NCBI GenBank assembly: GCA_009778535.1
Contig: WRJP01000052.1
Span: forward strand, 1 to 11,014
Length of the DNA stretch: 11,014 nt
DNA from: Propionibacteriaceae bacterium
Lineage (GTDB): Bacteria; Actinomycetota; Actinomycetes; Propionibacteriales; Propionibacteriaceae
Direction of reading: 5' to 3'
A program made the position numbers and the translations under genes. Each line of letters opens with the position of its first letter. The stretch's first letter is position 1. The notes below the pieces were generated by a model that had not been told where the DNA came from, ran no database searches, and was given only the letters and a program-made list of their open reading frames with translations. Positions 1 to 6,679 of this stretch are shown here, piece by piece.

Positions 1-493
1 ACGCTCAGTATCTGATGTCCCCATCGTGATGCTGACCGCCAAATCGGACACTACCGACATCGTTTATGGGCTGGAAGCTGGCGCTGACGATTACGTCTTA
101 AAACCCTTCAAAACCCAAGAGCTAGTGGCTCGCATTAAGACACGGCTGCGCAGGCACGTCCAAACTGACCAGGACTGGCTGCCGATTGGCGACCTGACGA
201 TCAGTGTCCGCGAACACAGCGTGCGCCGCGACAACACGGTTATCAATCTGACCCCGCTGGAGTTTGACTTGCTTTTAGCGCTGGCTAGACGTCCCAAACA
301 CGCTTTCACGCGGGAAGTGCTGCTAGAAGAAGTCTGGGGTTACCGGCACGCTTCTGACACCCGTCTTGTGAACGTCCATGTGCAGCGGCTTCGTTCCAAA
401 GTCGAATTAGACCCAGAAAACCCTCAGATCGTGCTGACCGTACGCGGTGTCGGCTACCGAGCAGGAGAGTTGAAGACGCCAGATGGCAAATGA
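1..493 (+). CDS. mtrA: MtrA, DNA-binding response regulator (3' part)
   Basis: This is the last 163 codons of an OmpR/PhoB-family response regulator; the reading frame starts at base 2 and the 5' end, with the phospho-acceptor Asp, lies outside the window. Seen directly: the receiver-domain switch region (VPIVMLTAK), then GADDYVLKPF with the conserved Lys, then a complete winged-helix DNA-binding domain with LTPLEFDLL, VWGYRHASDTRLVNVHVQRLRSKVE and the terminal VLTVRGVGYRAG. These segments closely match actinobacterial MtrA, which is about 228 residues in Mycobacterium, so roughly 65 residues are missing. MtrA is the cytoplasmic partner of MtrB and is known to regulate cell-wall and division genes and, in mycobacteria, to bind oriC. 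It overlaps mtrB by 11 nt, consistent with a co-transcribed and translationally coupled pair. Confidence 0.96.
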   Translation, partial: RSVSDVPIVMLTAKSDTTDIVYGLEAGADDYVLKPFKTQELVARIKTRLRRHVQTDQDWLPIGDLTISVREHSVRRDNTVINLTPLEFDLLLALARRPKHAFTREVLLEEVWGYRHASDTRLVNVHVQRLRSKVELDPENPQIVLTVRGVGYRAGELKTPDGK

Positions 494-2045
494 GCAAACT
501 GCGCCCACTTCCGGGTTCGGTTTTTTACGCAGGTGGAGCCGCTCGTTGCCGTTTCGCGTGGTGGCCGCAACGATGGCAGCCTCTCTAGTGATACTGTCCG
601 CCACCGGCCTTTACCTGCTAGATCAATCGAGCCAGGGCATCTTGGAGCGAAAGACGCAGGCTTCATTGGCTCAGGCGACATCAGTTCTAACTAATCTACG
701 CAGCCAGCTTGCGGCGATTGACCCGCGCAGCACCTCCCTCAGTGAACAAGTGGCACGGCTGGTACAAGATGTCGAGCGGCGTGGCAAAGTCGGCGATCAA
801 TATCACCTGCTGCTGGAAACCCCTGTCGTTCAGATCGTCTCGCCTGGATTATCGCCAACAACAATTCCCGATACGATTCGTTCCGCACTCGATCTATCAG
901 ATGGGTTGTGGAGTACCCCAACTCTGATTAACTACACCGATGGCCGACCAAACGAACCCGGCCTAGTAGTCGCCGCACAACTGCGGGTCTTGGAGCAGCT
1001 GCAATATCCGATTTTTTTCGTATTTCCAACCACGGCGGAGTTACAAGCACTGCAAGTCGTGCAGCAGGCGACTTGGGCTGCCGGTCTTTTCCTACTAATC
1101 GGACTTTCTGTCACCGTTTATTTGATTGCGCTGATGGTGCTGCGCCCAATCCGAGCGGCACGCGTCGCTGCGGAACGTCTGGCTGCCGGACATCTGGAAG
1201 ATCGGATGCGAGTCGTTGGTGATACCGACATTTCCAGCCTTGCCGCCTCCATGAACCACATGGCTTCCGAGCTAGACAAGAAGATTACGCAGTTGCAGAA
1301 CCTATCCACGTTGCAGCAGCGTTTCGTTTCGGACGTGTCCCATGAACTACGTACCCCGATGACTACGATTCGGATGGCTGCCGAGGTGATCGACTCCCAT
1401 CGTGACGAGTTTGACGCTCCCATAGCCAGATCGAGTGAATTGCTGTCCTCGCAGCTAGATCGCTTTGAAGATCTGCTCGCTGAATTGCTGGAAATATCCC
1501 GGTTCGACGCCGGGGCGGCAGTGCTCCACTTGGAGGAGATCGACCTATCACAGTTGGTGCAGGACGAGGTGGATGCGGTACGTCCGCTCGCCGAAGAAAC
1601 TGGCAGCGAAATAACTGTCAACGCTTCCGGGTTGGCGATAGCTGAAATTGACGAACGGCGAGTGCGTCGTATCGTACGTAATCTGCTCACCAACGCGATT
1701 GAACACGGAGAAGGCGAGCCGATTGAAGTCCAAGTTGGATATGACAGCGAAGCGGTAGCGCTGACCGTGCGAGATCACGGGGTAGGACTCAGCGCTGGCG
1801 ATGCTCGCAAAGTTTTTGATCGTTTCTGGCGAGCCGACCCAGCACGCGCCAGACGGCTGGGCGGCACTGGCCTGGGTTTGGCTATCGCCTCAGAGGACGC
1901 ACGCTTGCATGGGGGAACGCTTGATCTTTGGGGATATCCGGACAAAGGCACCCAATTCAGACTCACCCTTGCTCGCAACGCTGGAACTGAATTGACCCAA
2001 TGGCCGCTCGCGCGGATACCAGAAGGGGAACAAGATGCGGAATAA
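483..2045 (+). CDS. mtrB: MtrB, membrane sensor histidine kinase
   Basis: This is a 520-residue sensor kinase that phosphorylates MtrA. Visible order: a short basic cytoplasmic N-terminus; a transmembrane helix at about residues 25-47; an extracytoplasmic domain at about 48-196; a second transmembrane helix at about 197-219; a HAMP linker at about 220-270; the dimerisation/phospho-acceptor helix with SHELRTP (His287); and an HATPase domain with the N box (NLLTNAIEHGEG, Asn400/404), DHGVGL (431-436), FDRFW (about 445-449) and GGTGLGLAI (460-468). All catalytic boxes look intact. The protein is somewhat shorter than mycobacterial MtrB (about 567 residues). The ATG at 483 lies inside the mtrA 3' end, with a purine-rich AGGAGA at 463-468, rather far upstream (14 nt), so translation may rely partly on coupling to mtrA. 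The gene ends by overlapping lpqB by 11 nt. Confidence 0.96.
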   Translation: MANEQTAPTSGFGFLRRWSRSLPFRVVAATMAASLVILSATGLYLLDQSSQGILERKTQASLAQATSVLTNLRSQLAAIDPRSTSLSEQVARLVQDVERRGKVGDQYHLLLETPVVQIVSPGLSPTTIPDTIRSALDLSDGLWSTPTLINYTDGRPNEPGLVVAAQLRVLEQLQYPIFFVFPTTAELQALQVVQQATWAAGLFLLIGLSVTVYLIALMVLRPIRAARVAAERLAAGHLEDRMRVVGDTDISSLAASMNHMASELDKKITQLQNLSTLQQRFVSDVSHELRTPMTTIRMAAEVIDSHRDEFDAPIARSSELLSSQLDRFEDLLAELLEISRFDAGAAVLHLEEIDLSQLVQDEVDAVRPLAEETGSEITVNASGLAIAEIDERRVRRIVRNLLTNAIEHGEGEPIEVQVGYDSEAVALTVRDHGVGLSAGDARKVFDRFWRADPARARRLGGTGLGLAIASEDARLHGGTLDLWGYPDKGTQFRLTLARNAGTELTQWPLARIPEGEQDAE

Positions 2046-3711
2046 GGCATTCGTGATGCTTTTGGTGCTGGTAACACTCACCGGATGCACCAGCGTACCG
2101 GTTTCGGGACCAGTCGATTATCACCAGTTGGAACAGGTGCCAAATACCTCTGGAGCTCAGGTGGCACCGCAGCCACCGATGAAAGGGGCGACGCCGGAGT
2201 TGGTCGTTGAGGGATTTCTCTACGCGATGAGTGTCTACCAACCTTCATATCGGGTAGCCAGGGCGTACTTAACACCCGAAGCCAGCTTGTCGTGGAATCC
2301 AGATGAGGGCGTGAGTATCTATGCCGATGGTGTTCTTCCCGTATTTGCCAACGACAATGCAACCCTTTCCGTCCAAAAGACTGGAAATCTCGACCCTAAC
2401 GGGGTTTATCATTCGGTTTCGCGGCAGTTGCTGCAAGACTTTGAACTTCGCCAAGACGTTTCAGGACAGTGGCGGATTGCCAACCCGCCAGAAGGTTTGC
2501 TGCTGTCGCGTTCGTTGTTCGCGTACGGTTACTCTCCTTTCGACCGGCACTATCTCAATCTTGACGGCAACGCATATTTGCCTGACCCAGTTTGGATTGC
2601 CCCAGGCGATGATCTGATCAAGCGGGCTTTACAATCCCAACTCAATTCCCCTAGTGAATGGCTAGCTGATTTAGTGCAGCCAACGACTGAAATCGAAGTT
2701 GTGTCTGTCCATGTAGATGCCGACCTGATTGTCGTCACGCTGTCTGCTGCTGCCAATGATTTGAGCCTGGAAGTTCGGCGGCAACTTGTGGGAGCGATGG
2801 CTTTGACTTGTGATCAATTCGAGGGTTACAACCGGATACAAGTCCTTGCTGACAATCTGATATGGGTGGTTTCTGAAGCTGGTGATACCGAGTTTTCTTT
2901 CACGGAATTCTCCCACCTTGCTCCAGTACAGCGAACCGAAATTCCAAGTATTTACACCTGGGATGCGGCTACGGAAGCGATTTCCAAGTTGGAATCAGAC
3001 CAAACGCCGACCGTGGTACGCAGCAACGTTTCTGACGTTTCCGCCTTTGCCGTAGTAGGAGCTTCATCACAGTTAGCGGTGTTAGCAACTGACAAGAAAG
3101 AGCTAAGTGCAGGTGGGCTTTCGGATGAGCTGACCCCGATACGTGAAGGTGAAAAACTGCTACCTCCCCAATTCTCAAAAGACGGCGAACTTTGGACTGC
3201 CGACATTACGACAGATTCGCTACAGGCTGGAACGCAAGCGGCGACGGTGCTCGATGTGCCCAAGGGGGAGTTGACAGCTTTCTCCATTTCCCCAGAGGGA
3301 GACCGAATGGCAGTTGCAATCACACCCGCAGGCGAGGGTACGGCAAAACCGCAATTGGGATTGCTGCGCATCAAACGCGGCGAAGAAGTGCGCCTTGACG
3401 GCTGGCTCCCGATTGAAATGGGCAATCTCGATTTTGTCCGAATCGACGATTTGGGCTGGTCAGACGCGAGCGAGTTGTTCGTACTAATCCAAGACATGCA
3501 GCAGGTAGTTTCCGTGGTACGTGCCAGAATTGATTCTGCGCTCACCACCTATATTGGCCCAACAAACGTAGAAGATTTGGTTGAGTTGGCGGTGGCACCT
3601 GGCTATCAAGTATTCGCGCGTTCCCAGACCGGCGTGCTGCACCGCTACGACTCCGCTTTTATCTGGCCGTCCTACAGCGACCAAATATCGGCGGTCACCT
3701 TTGCTAGTTAA
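2035..3711 (+). CDS. lpqB: LpqB, lipoprotein partner of MtrAB
   Basis: This is a 558-residue lipoprotein. The N-terminus is a signal peptide with a lipobox LTGC, so Cys18 should be the lipidated first residue after signal peptidase II cleavage. The N-terminal part (about 45-165) matches the LpqB N-terminal region. A GerMN-like segment follows at about 190-280 (DDLIKRALQSQL, then EIEVVSVHVDADLIVVTLS and RIQVLADNLIWVVSEAG). The rest (about 300-555) is a beta-rich, propeller-like domain. In mycobacteria LpqB is known to interact with the extracellular part of MtrB and to affect MtrA phosphorylation; the same role is inferred here from sequence type and position. The start is well supported by AGAAGGGGA at 2021-2029, 5 nt before the ATG. 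Mycobacterial LpqB is about 583 residues, so this one appears complete. Confidence 0.93.
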   Translation: MRNKAFVMLLVLVTLTGCTSVPVSGPVDYHQLEQVPNTSGAQVAPQPPMKGATPELVVEGFLYAMSVYQPSYRVARAYLTPEASLSWNPDEGVSIYADGVLPVFANDNATLSVQKTGNLDPNGVYHSVSRQLLQDFELRQDVSGQWRIANPPEGLLLSRSLFAYGYSPFDRHYLNLDGNAYLPDPVWIAPGDDLIKRALQSQLNSPSEWLADLVQPTTEIEVVSVHVDADLIVVTLSAAANDLSLEVRRQLVGAMALTCDQFEGYNRIQVLADNLIWVVSEAGDTEFSFTEFSHLAPVQRTEIPSIYTWDAATEAISKLESDQTPTVVRSNVSDVSAFAVVGASSQLAVLATDKKELSAGGLSDELTPIREGEKLLPPQFSKDGELWTADITTDSLQAGTQAATVLDVPKGELTAFSISPEGDRMAVAITPAGEGTAKPQLGLLRIKRGEEVRLDGWLPIEMGNLDFVRIDDLGWSDASELFVLIQDMQQVVSVVRARIDSALTTYIGPTNVEDLVELAVAPGYQVFARSQTGVLHRYDSAFIWPSYSDQISAVTFAS

Positions 3712-3752
3712 CCGCGCTTCCCGCTGCTCGGTGTCTTGCCTCTTTTTCTGTC

Positions 3753-3855
3753 ATTCTGCGCACACAAGTCGCAGAATCCACGACAATAAGTCGTTGAGCA
3801 AGAACGTATCGCCCAGGTTCTGGATCCTGCTACTTCGTTTCGCTACGAGCAGGAT
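3753..3855 (+). other. Cluster of four tandem inverted repeats between lpqB and comF
   Basis: The 277-nt gap 3712-3988 has no gene I can support, but its first half contains four consecutive perfect short inverted repeats. They are ATTCTGCG/CGCAGAAT (3753-3760 with 3770-3777, 9-nt loop), ACGAC/GTCGT (3780-3784 with 3790-3794, 5-nt loop), AGAAC/GTTCT (3801-3805 with 3817-3821, 11-nt loop) and ATCCTGCT/AGCAGGAT (3824-3831 with 3848-3855, 16-nt loop). None is followed by a clear T-run, so these are not textbook intrinsic terminators. The cluster could be a structured RNA, a processing or stability element at the lpqB mRNA 3' end, or a set of protein-binding dyads. It matches no RNA family I recognise. 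The 5-bp stems could occur by chance; the two 8-bp stems are the stronger part. Confidence 0.35.
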
Positions 3856-3892
3856 GACGAATTGGGGAGTCGGATTGTCCTCTTTCCTGTCA

Positions 3893-3921
3893 TTGGGCGG
3901 CTTGCGTTACGCGCAGATAAT
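3893..3921 (+). promoter_or_regulatory. Candidate sigma-70-type promoter for comF
   Basis: TTGGGC at 3893-3898 and GATAAT at 3916-3921 are separated by 17 nt. The -10 box matches the consensus at 5 of 6 positions; the -35 matches only its TTG. Transcription would begin near 3928, leaving a leader of about 60 nt before comF. The 277-nt gap after lpqB makes an independent promoter reasonable. This is a motif-level prediction only. Confidence 0.4.
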
Positions 3922-3988
3922 ACGAAGAATCAACCGACGAGAAAACTCTGCCTGTGGAAAACGAAAAATCTTCGCTCAGTTGCCAATA

Positions 3989-4636
3989 ATGCCCAGTATG
4001 AAGATATTGGACTCACTTTCTGATCTGCTGTTGGGAGCTAGCTGTCCTGGTTGTGGCACGGCGACGTTTGGGCTGTGCGCAACTTGCGCAGCCCAGCTTG
4101 ACCAACCAGTGATTGTGGATTCGGTCAATACAGTGCCGGTAGCTGCTGGTGGGGAATACTCCGGCGTGTTGCGGCAGGTGGTGCTGGTTGCCAAAGAACG
4201 CCAGGGGTTGTATCTGCTACCGAAGCTGGCAGTGTTGCTATCTCGCGCAATTCTTGGGTTGGGCTCTGATTTTCCGCTCCTGCTAGTGCCAATCCCAACT
4301 CAGGCAAAGAAAGTGCGGCAACGCGGCGTCGACCTTCCATACGATCTCGCTAAACTCGCTGCTCGCAGGCTACGAACCCACGGCTTGCAAACCCGCGTCA
4401 TTCCAGCTTTACACCTCCTGACGCGTCCTGGTGATCAAACAGAGCTTTCATATGCCGAACGGTTTGTGAACGTAAAAGATTCTATGGTTTGGCGCCATAG
4501 TTCCCGTCCTGATGCAGTGGTCATCGTTGACGACTTGATTACCACTGGTGCCACCCTTGCAGAAGCCATGCGAGCTTGTTCTCAGGTTGGAGTCAACGTC
4601 GCCGGAGCAGCGTGCCTAGCACGCCCGATACGGTAA
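3989..4636 (+). CDS. comF: ComF-family phosphoribosyltransferase-like protein
   Basis: This is a 215-residue ComF/GntX-family protein. Near the N-terminus it carries a four-cysteine zinc-binding knuckle, CPGC then CATC (Cys19, 22, 30, 33). The C-terminal half is a type I phosphoribosyltransferase fold with the PRPP-binding loop VVIVDDLITTGAT (about 177-189). The segment PIPTQAKKVRQRGVDLPYDLAKLAARRL matches the conserved P.P....R...RGF.....LA region of the family. In naturally competent bacteria ComF acts in the cytoplasm in DNA uptake; in most Actinobacteria its role is unknown, so competence should not be inferred. The start is uncertain: ATG codons at 3989 and 3998 and a TTG at 3980 are in frame and none has a clear Shine-Dalgarno. 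I chose 3989 because family members usually begin 15-20 residues before the first Cys. The frame stays open far upstream, but that extension resembles no ComF sequence. The gene sits between lpqB and hpf, as in other Actinobacteria. Confidence 0.88.
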   Translation: MPSMKILDSLSDLLLGASCPGCGTATFGLCATCAAQLDQPVIVDSVNTVPVAAGGEYSGVLRQVVLVAKERQGLYLLPKLAVLLSRAILGLGSDFPLLLVPIPTQAKKVRQRGVDLPYDLAKLAARRLRTHGLQTRVIPALHLLTRPGDQTELSYAERFVNVKDSMVWRHSSRPDAVVIVDDLITTGATLAEAMRACSQVGVNVAGAACLARPIR

Positions 4637-4714
4637 CCGAAACTGGCGTTCTTGAAGTGACAGAAACGAAACATTGTGGCCAAACGCTGTCAATATTTGG
4701 TGCGAAAGGCTAGT

Positions 4715-4743
4715 TTGTAGTCATGGCGTTAGGTCACTATGAT
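4715..4743 (+). promoter_or_regulatory. Candidate promoter for hpf
   Basis: TTGTAG at 4715-4720 and TATGAT at 4738-4743 have the ideal 17-nt spacing. The -10 matches TATAAT at 5 of 6 positions and the -35 keeps TTG. Initiation near 4750 would give a leader of about 36 nt ending in the strong hpf ribosome binding site. The surrounding 149-nt gap (4637-4785) otherwise shows no gene and no convincing terminator for comF. Confidence 0.45.
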
Positions 4744-4772
4744 TTCGGCGCTGACAAAAAGTAGGCTTTTTT

Positions 4773-4780
4773 AAGGAAGG
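4773..4780 (+). promoter_or_regulatory. Strong ribosome binding site of hpf
   Basis: AAGGAAGG lies 5 nt before the ATG at 4786. It fixes the hpf start and suggests efficient translation, which fits a protein needed in ribosome-scale amounts. Confidence 0.75.
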
Positions 4781-4785
4781 TTGAC

Positions 4786-5379
4786 ATGGATATTCTCGTA
4801 ACTGGTCGTCATTGCCAAATTCCAGTCGAGTTTGAAGAACTCGTCATTGACAAGTTGGCTGCTGTAGAGCGGCTTGTGAATCGGATAATCAGGATAGAAG
4901 TTCAAGTCACCGCGGCCAAAAAACCCTCAGCTACCAGCGCAAAGGTTGAAATAACTTTACAGAGTAAGGGGCCGGTTGTACGTGCCGAAGCCTCAGCCGA
5001 AGACAAGAATGTGGCCTTTGATCTGGCTCTCGACAAAATGAAATCGCAGTTGCGCAAAGCCTCGGATCGACGCAAAACCCACCGTGGGTTAAGTTCACAT
5101 GTGGTTGAGTTGCCGTCCGAGCCCATTGCCGCACCCACCGAACCTGAACCGGTAGTTCACTGCGTAGCCGGAATCGAAGTTCAAGGCGACGGACCTTTGG
5201 TGGTACGTGAGAAGACCTTTGACGCTGTTCCGCTCACGTTGGCGCAGGCACTCGATGAGATGGAATTGGTCGGGCATGACTTCTTCTTGTTCGTAGACGC
5301 CGAGTTGGGTCAACCGAGCGTTGTATATCACCGCAAAGCCTATAACTACGGCGTCATTCGCCTGAATGTGGCGAAATAA
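4786..5379 (+). CDS. hpf: Long-form ribosome hibernation promoting factor
   Basis: This is a 197-residue long HPF (RaiA/HPF family). The N-terminal domain (about 1-100) has the expected start MDILVTGRHCQIP, a beta-alpha-beta core and a basic end (KMKSQLRKASDRRKTHRG) that would sit in the 30S decoding channel. A Pro/Glu-rich linker spans about 105-130. The C-terminal dimerisation domain is unmistakable (VVREKTFDAVPLTLAQALDEMELVGHDFFLF, then PSVVYHRKAYNYGVIRL). Long HPF binds ribosomes in slow growth and joins two 70S particles into an inactive 100S dimer through the C-terminal domain; this is family knowledge. The gene has a strong ribosome binding site and its own candidate promoter, and the next gene starts 32 nt downstream. 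Its position between comF and secA is the usual actinobacterial one. Confidence 0.95.
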   Translation: MDILVTGRHCQIPVEFEELVIDKLAAVERLVNRIIRIEVQVTAAKKPSATSAKVEITLQSKGPVVRAEASAEDKNVAFDLALDKMKSQLRKASDRRKTHRGLSSHVVELPSEPIAAPTEPEPVVHCVAGIEVQGDGPLVVREKTFDAVPLTLAQALDEMELVGHDFFLFVDAELGQPSVVYHRKAYNYGVIRLNVAK

Positions 5380-5411
5380 AGCGAATACCCGCCCCAGGTT
5401 AGAGCTGCCGA

Positions 5412-6608
5412 ATGCCTGCTGAACTGACACCGGCTCAAGCCCGTAGGGTGGCGCTTGCCGCCCAGGGCTTTGGCGGAAAAAAGCCTGCAAAAGTAGGCGT
5501 GTCTGCCGCGCAGCGGGTGATCGATCAGATCGCTCAGTTTCAACTAGACACAGTCAACGTGGCGGTTCGGGCGGCGTATGTCCCACTTTTCGCCAGATTG
5601 GGCAACTACGACCGCACGCTGTTCGATCAGTTGAGTGCGAGCGCCCCTAGACGGCTATTCGAGTATTGGGGACATGCAGCCTCATATATCGATGTGCAGC
5701 TTTTCCCAGCTTTGCGGCAACGAATGTTGGAAAACAGCACGCAGCCTTGGCCACAAATCACCGATATTTTGCGTGAACACCCCCAAATGATGGATCAGGT
5801 GCTGCAACAAATCACTGCTGCTGGCCCGCTCACTGCTCGCCAGCTAAATTGCCCAGATGACCGCCAGCAGCAACCCTGGTGGAACTGGTCGGCAGCCAAA
5901 CTGATTCTGGAATGGTTCTTGAACATCGGAACGGTGAGTTCAGCCGGACGCAACACCCAATTTGAGCGGCGCTACGATCTGACCGAGCGGGTGATTCCCC
6001 AAGAGATATTTACAGCCGAACCATTGTCCGAACTCGGGGCATGGACAGCATTGGTGCGTCGCTGTGCGCAAGCATTGGGTATCAGCGATGCCGCGAGTTT
6101 GGCTGACTACTTTCGGATTGACCGCAAGAACACCAATGCCGCCATTACAGAGCTGGTTGCATCAGGCGAATTACTACCTACTACGATCAAGGGGAGTACG
6201 CGGGCTTACTATCTGTGGCACGAAGCTCGTGTCCCTTCTCAGATTCACACCGATGCGATCGTTAGCCCTTTTGACTCATTGGCTTTTCATCGTGACCGGT
6301 TGTTGGATTTGTTTGGGGTTGACTACCGCATCGAAATCTATCTCCCCGCAGCCAAACGCACGTATGGATATTACGTTTATCTGTTTGTGTCCGATGATCG
6401 GATAAGTGCCAGAGTTGATCTGAAAGCAGATCGAAAGCGGAAGGTTTTAATGGTTCAAGCCGCCTGGTTGGAACCAGGAGCGCCGCCAGCGGAGACGGCT
6501 AGGCGATTGATGGGTGCGCTTCGCAAGATGTCGGATTGGCTAGGTTTGGGAGAGGTTCAAGTGGCCGAAGTGGGTACACTTTCCAGCCAGTTGCGCCGCT
6601 ATGCCTAG
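5412..6608 (+). CDS. YcaQ/AlkX-type winged-helix DNA glycosylase homologue
   Basis: This 398-residue protein belongs to the HTH_42 (YcaQ/AlkZ-like) family of DNA glycosylases made of tandem winged helices. Characteristic segments are IDQIAQFQLDTVNVAVRAAY near the N-terminus, LFEYWGHAASYIDVQLFP (82-99), SPFDSLAFHRDRLLDLFGVDYRIEIY (285-310) and PAAKRTYGYYVYLF (312-325), followed by ISARVDLKADRKRKVLMVQAAWLE. Known AlkZ enzymes use a Q-hydrophobic-Q catalytic motif, whereas the AlkX (YcaQ) branch has Q-hydrophobic-D. Here the motif is Q44-L45-D46, which places the protein in the AlkX-like branch. By homology it would excise bulky alkylated bases or unhook interstrand crosslinks; substrate specificity is inferred. 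The ATG at 5412 has only a weak purine-rich stretch upstream, so translation may depend on read-through from hpf 32 nt away. Confidence 0.85.
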   Translation: MPAELTPAQARRVALAAQGFGGKKPAKVGVSAAQRVIDQIAQFQLDTVNVAVRAAYVPLFARLGNYDRTLFDQLSASAPRRLFEYWGHAASYIDVQLFPALRQRMLENSTQPWPQITDILREHPQMMDQVLQQITAAGPLTARQLNCPDDRQQQPWWNWSAAKLILEWFLNIGTVSSAGRNTQFERRYDLTERVIPQEIFTAEPLSELGAWTALVRRCAQALGISDAASLADYFRIDRKNTNAAITELVASGELLPTTIKGSTRAYYLWHEARVPSQIHTDAIVSPFDSLAFHRDRLLDLFGVDYRIEIYLPAAKRTYGYYVYLFVSDDRISARVDLKADRKRKVLMVQAAWLEPGAPPAETARRLMGALRKMSDWLGLGEVQVAEVGTLSSQLRRYA

Positions 6609-6615
6609 CCGTCAT

Positions 6616-6644
6616 TCGTCACAAGAGTTAAACACGTCTAGGAT
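6616..6644 (+). promoter_or_regulatory. Candidate promoter for the amino-acid ABC operon
   Basis: TCGTCA at 6616-6621 and TAGGAT at 6639-6644 are spaced by 17 nt, each matching consensus at 4 of 6 positions. Just downstream, ATACGTAT at 6657-6664 is a perfect 8-bp palindrome that would lie in the leader and could be part of an operator. Both are weak motif-level predictions within the 71-nt gap 6609-6679. Confidence 0.3.
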
Positions 6645-6679
6645 TTACTTCGTTTGATACGTATTTTCCGGAGGGAACG

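Noticed and set aside
1118..1693. 191-codon open frame on the minus strand inside mtrB
   Set aside because: The translation is Ser/Arg-rich and of low complexity, has no recognisable domain, and is fully antisense to the conserved kinase core; it is a shadow frame.
2952..3548. 198-codon open frame on the minus strand inside lpqB
   Set aside because: Ser/Thr/Pro-rich composition without motifs, entirely antisense to lpqB, with no sign of its own translation signals.
3712..3750. Possible intrinsic terminator after lpqB (ACCG/CGGT dyad then a T-rich stretch)
   Set aside because: The stem is only 4 bp with a 14-nt loop and the five-T run is not adjacent to it, so it is too weak to call.
3814..3829. 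tRNA T-arm-like CAGG/CCTG hairpin with a TTC-containing loop
   Set aside because: The loop lacks the TTCGANN pattern and there is no matching acceptor, D or anticodon arm around it, so it is not a tRNA.
3581..3988. Upstream in-frame extension of comF (to a 351-residue protein)
   Set aside because: It would overlap the end of lpqB, and the extra residues do not look like any part of the ComF family, whose N-terminus normally begins just before the cysteine knuckle.
6064..6405. 113-codon alternate-frame open frame on the plus strand inside the glycosylase gene
   Set aside because: No domain features or ribosome binding site, and it is nested inside a conserved gene.
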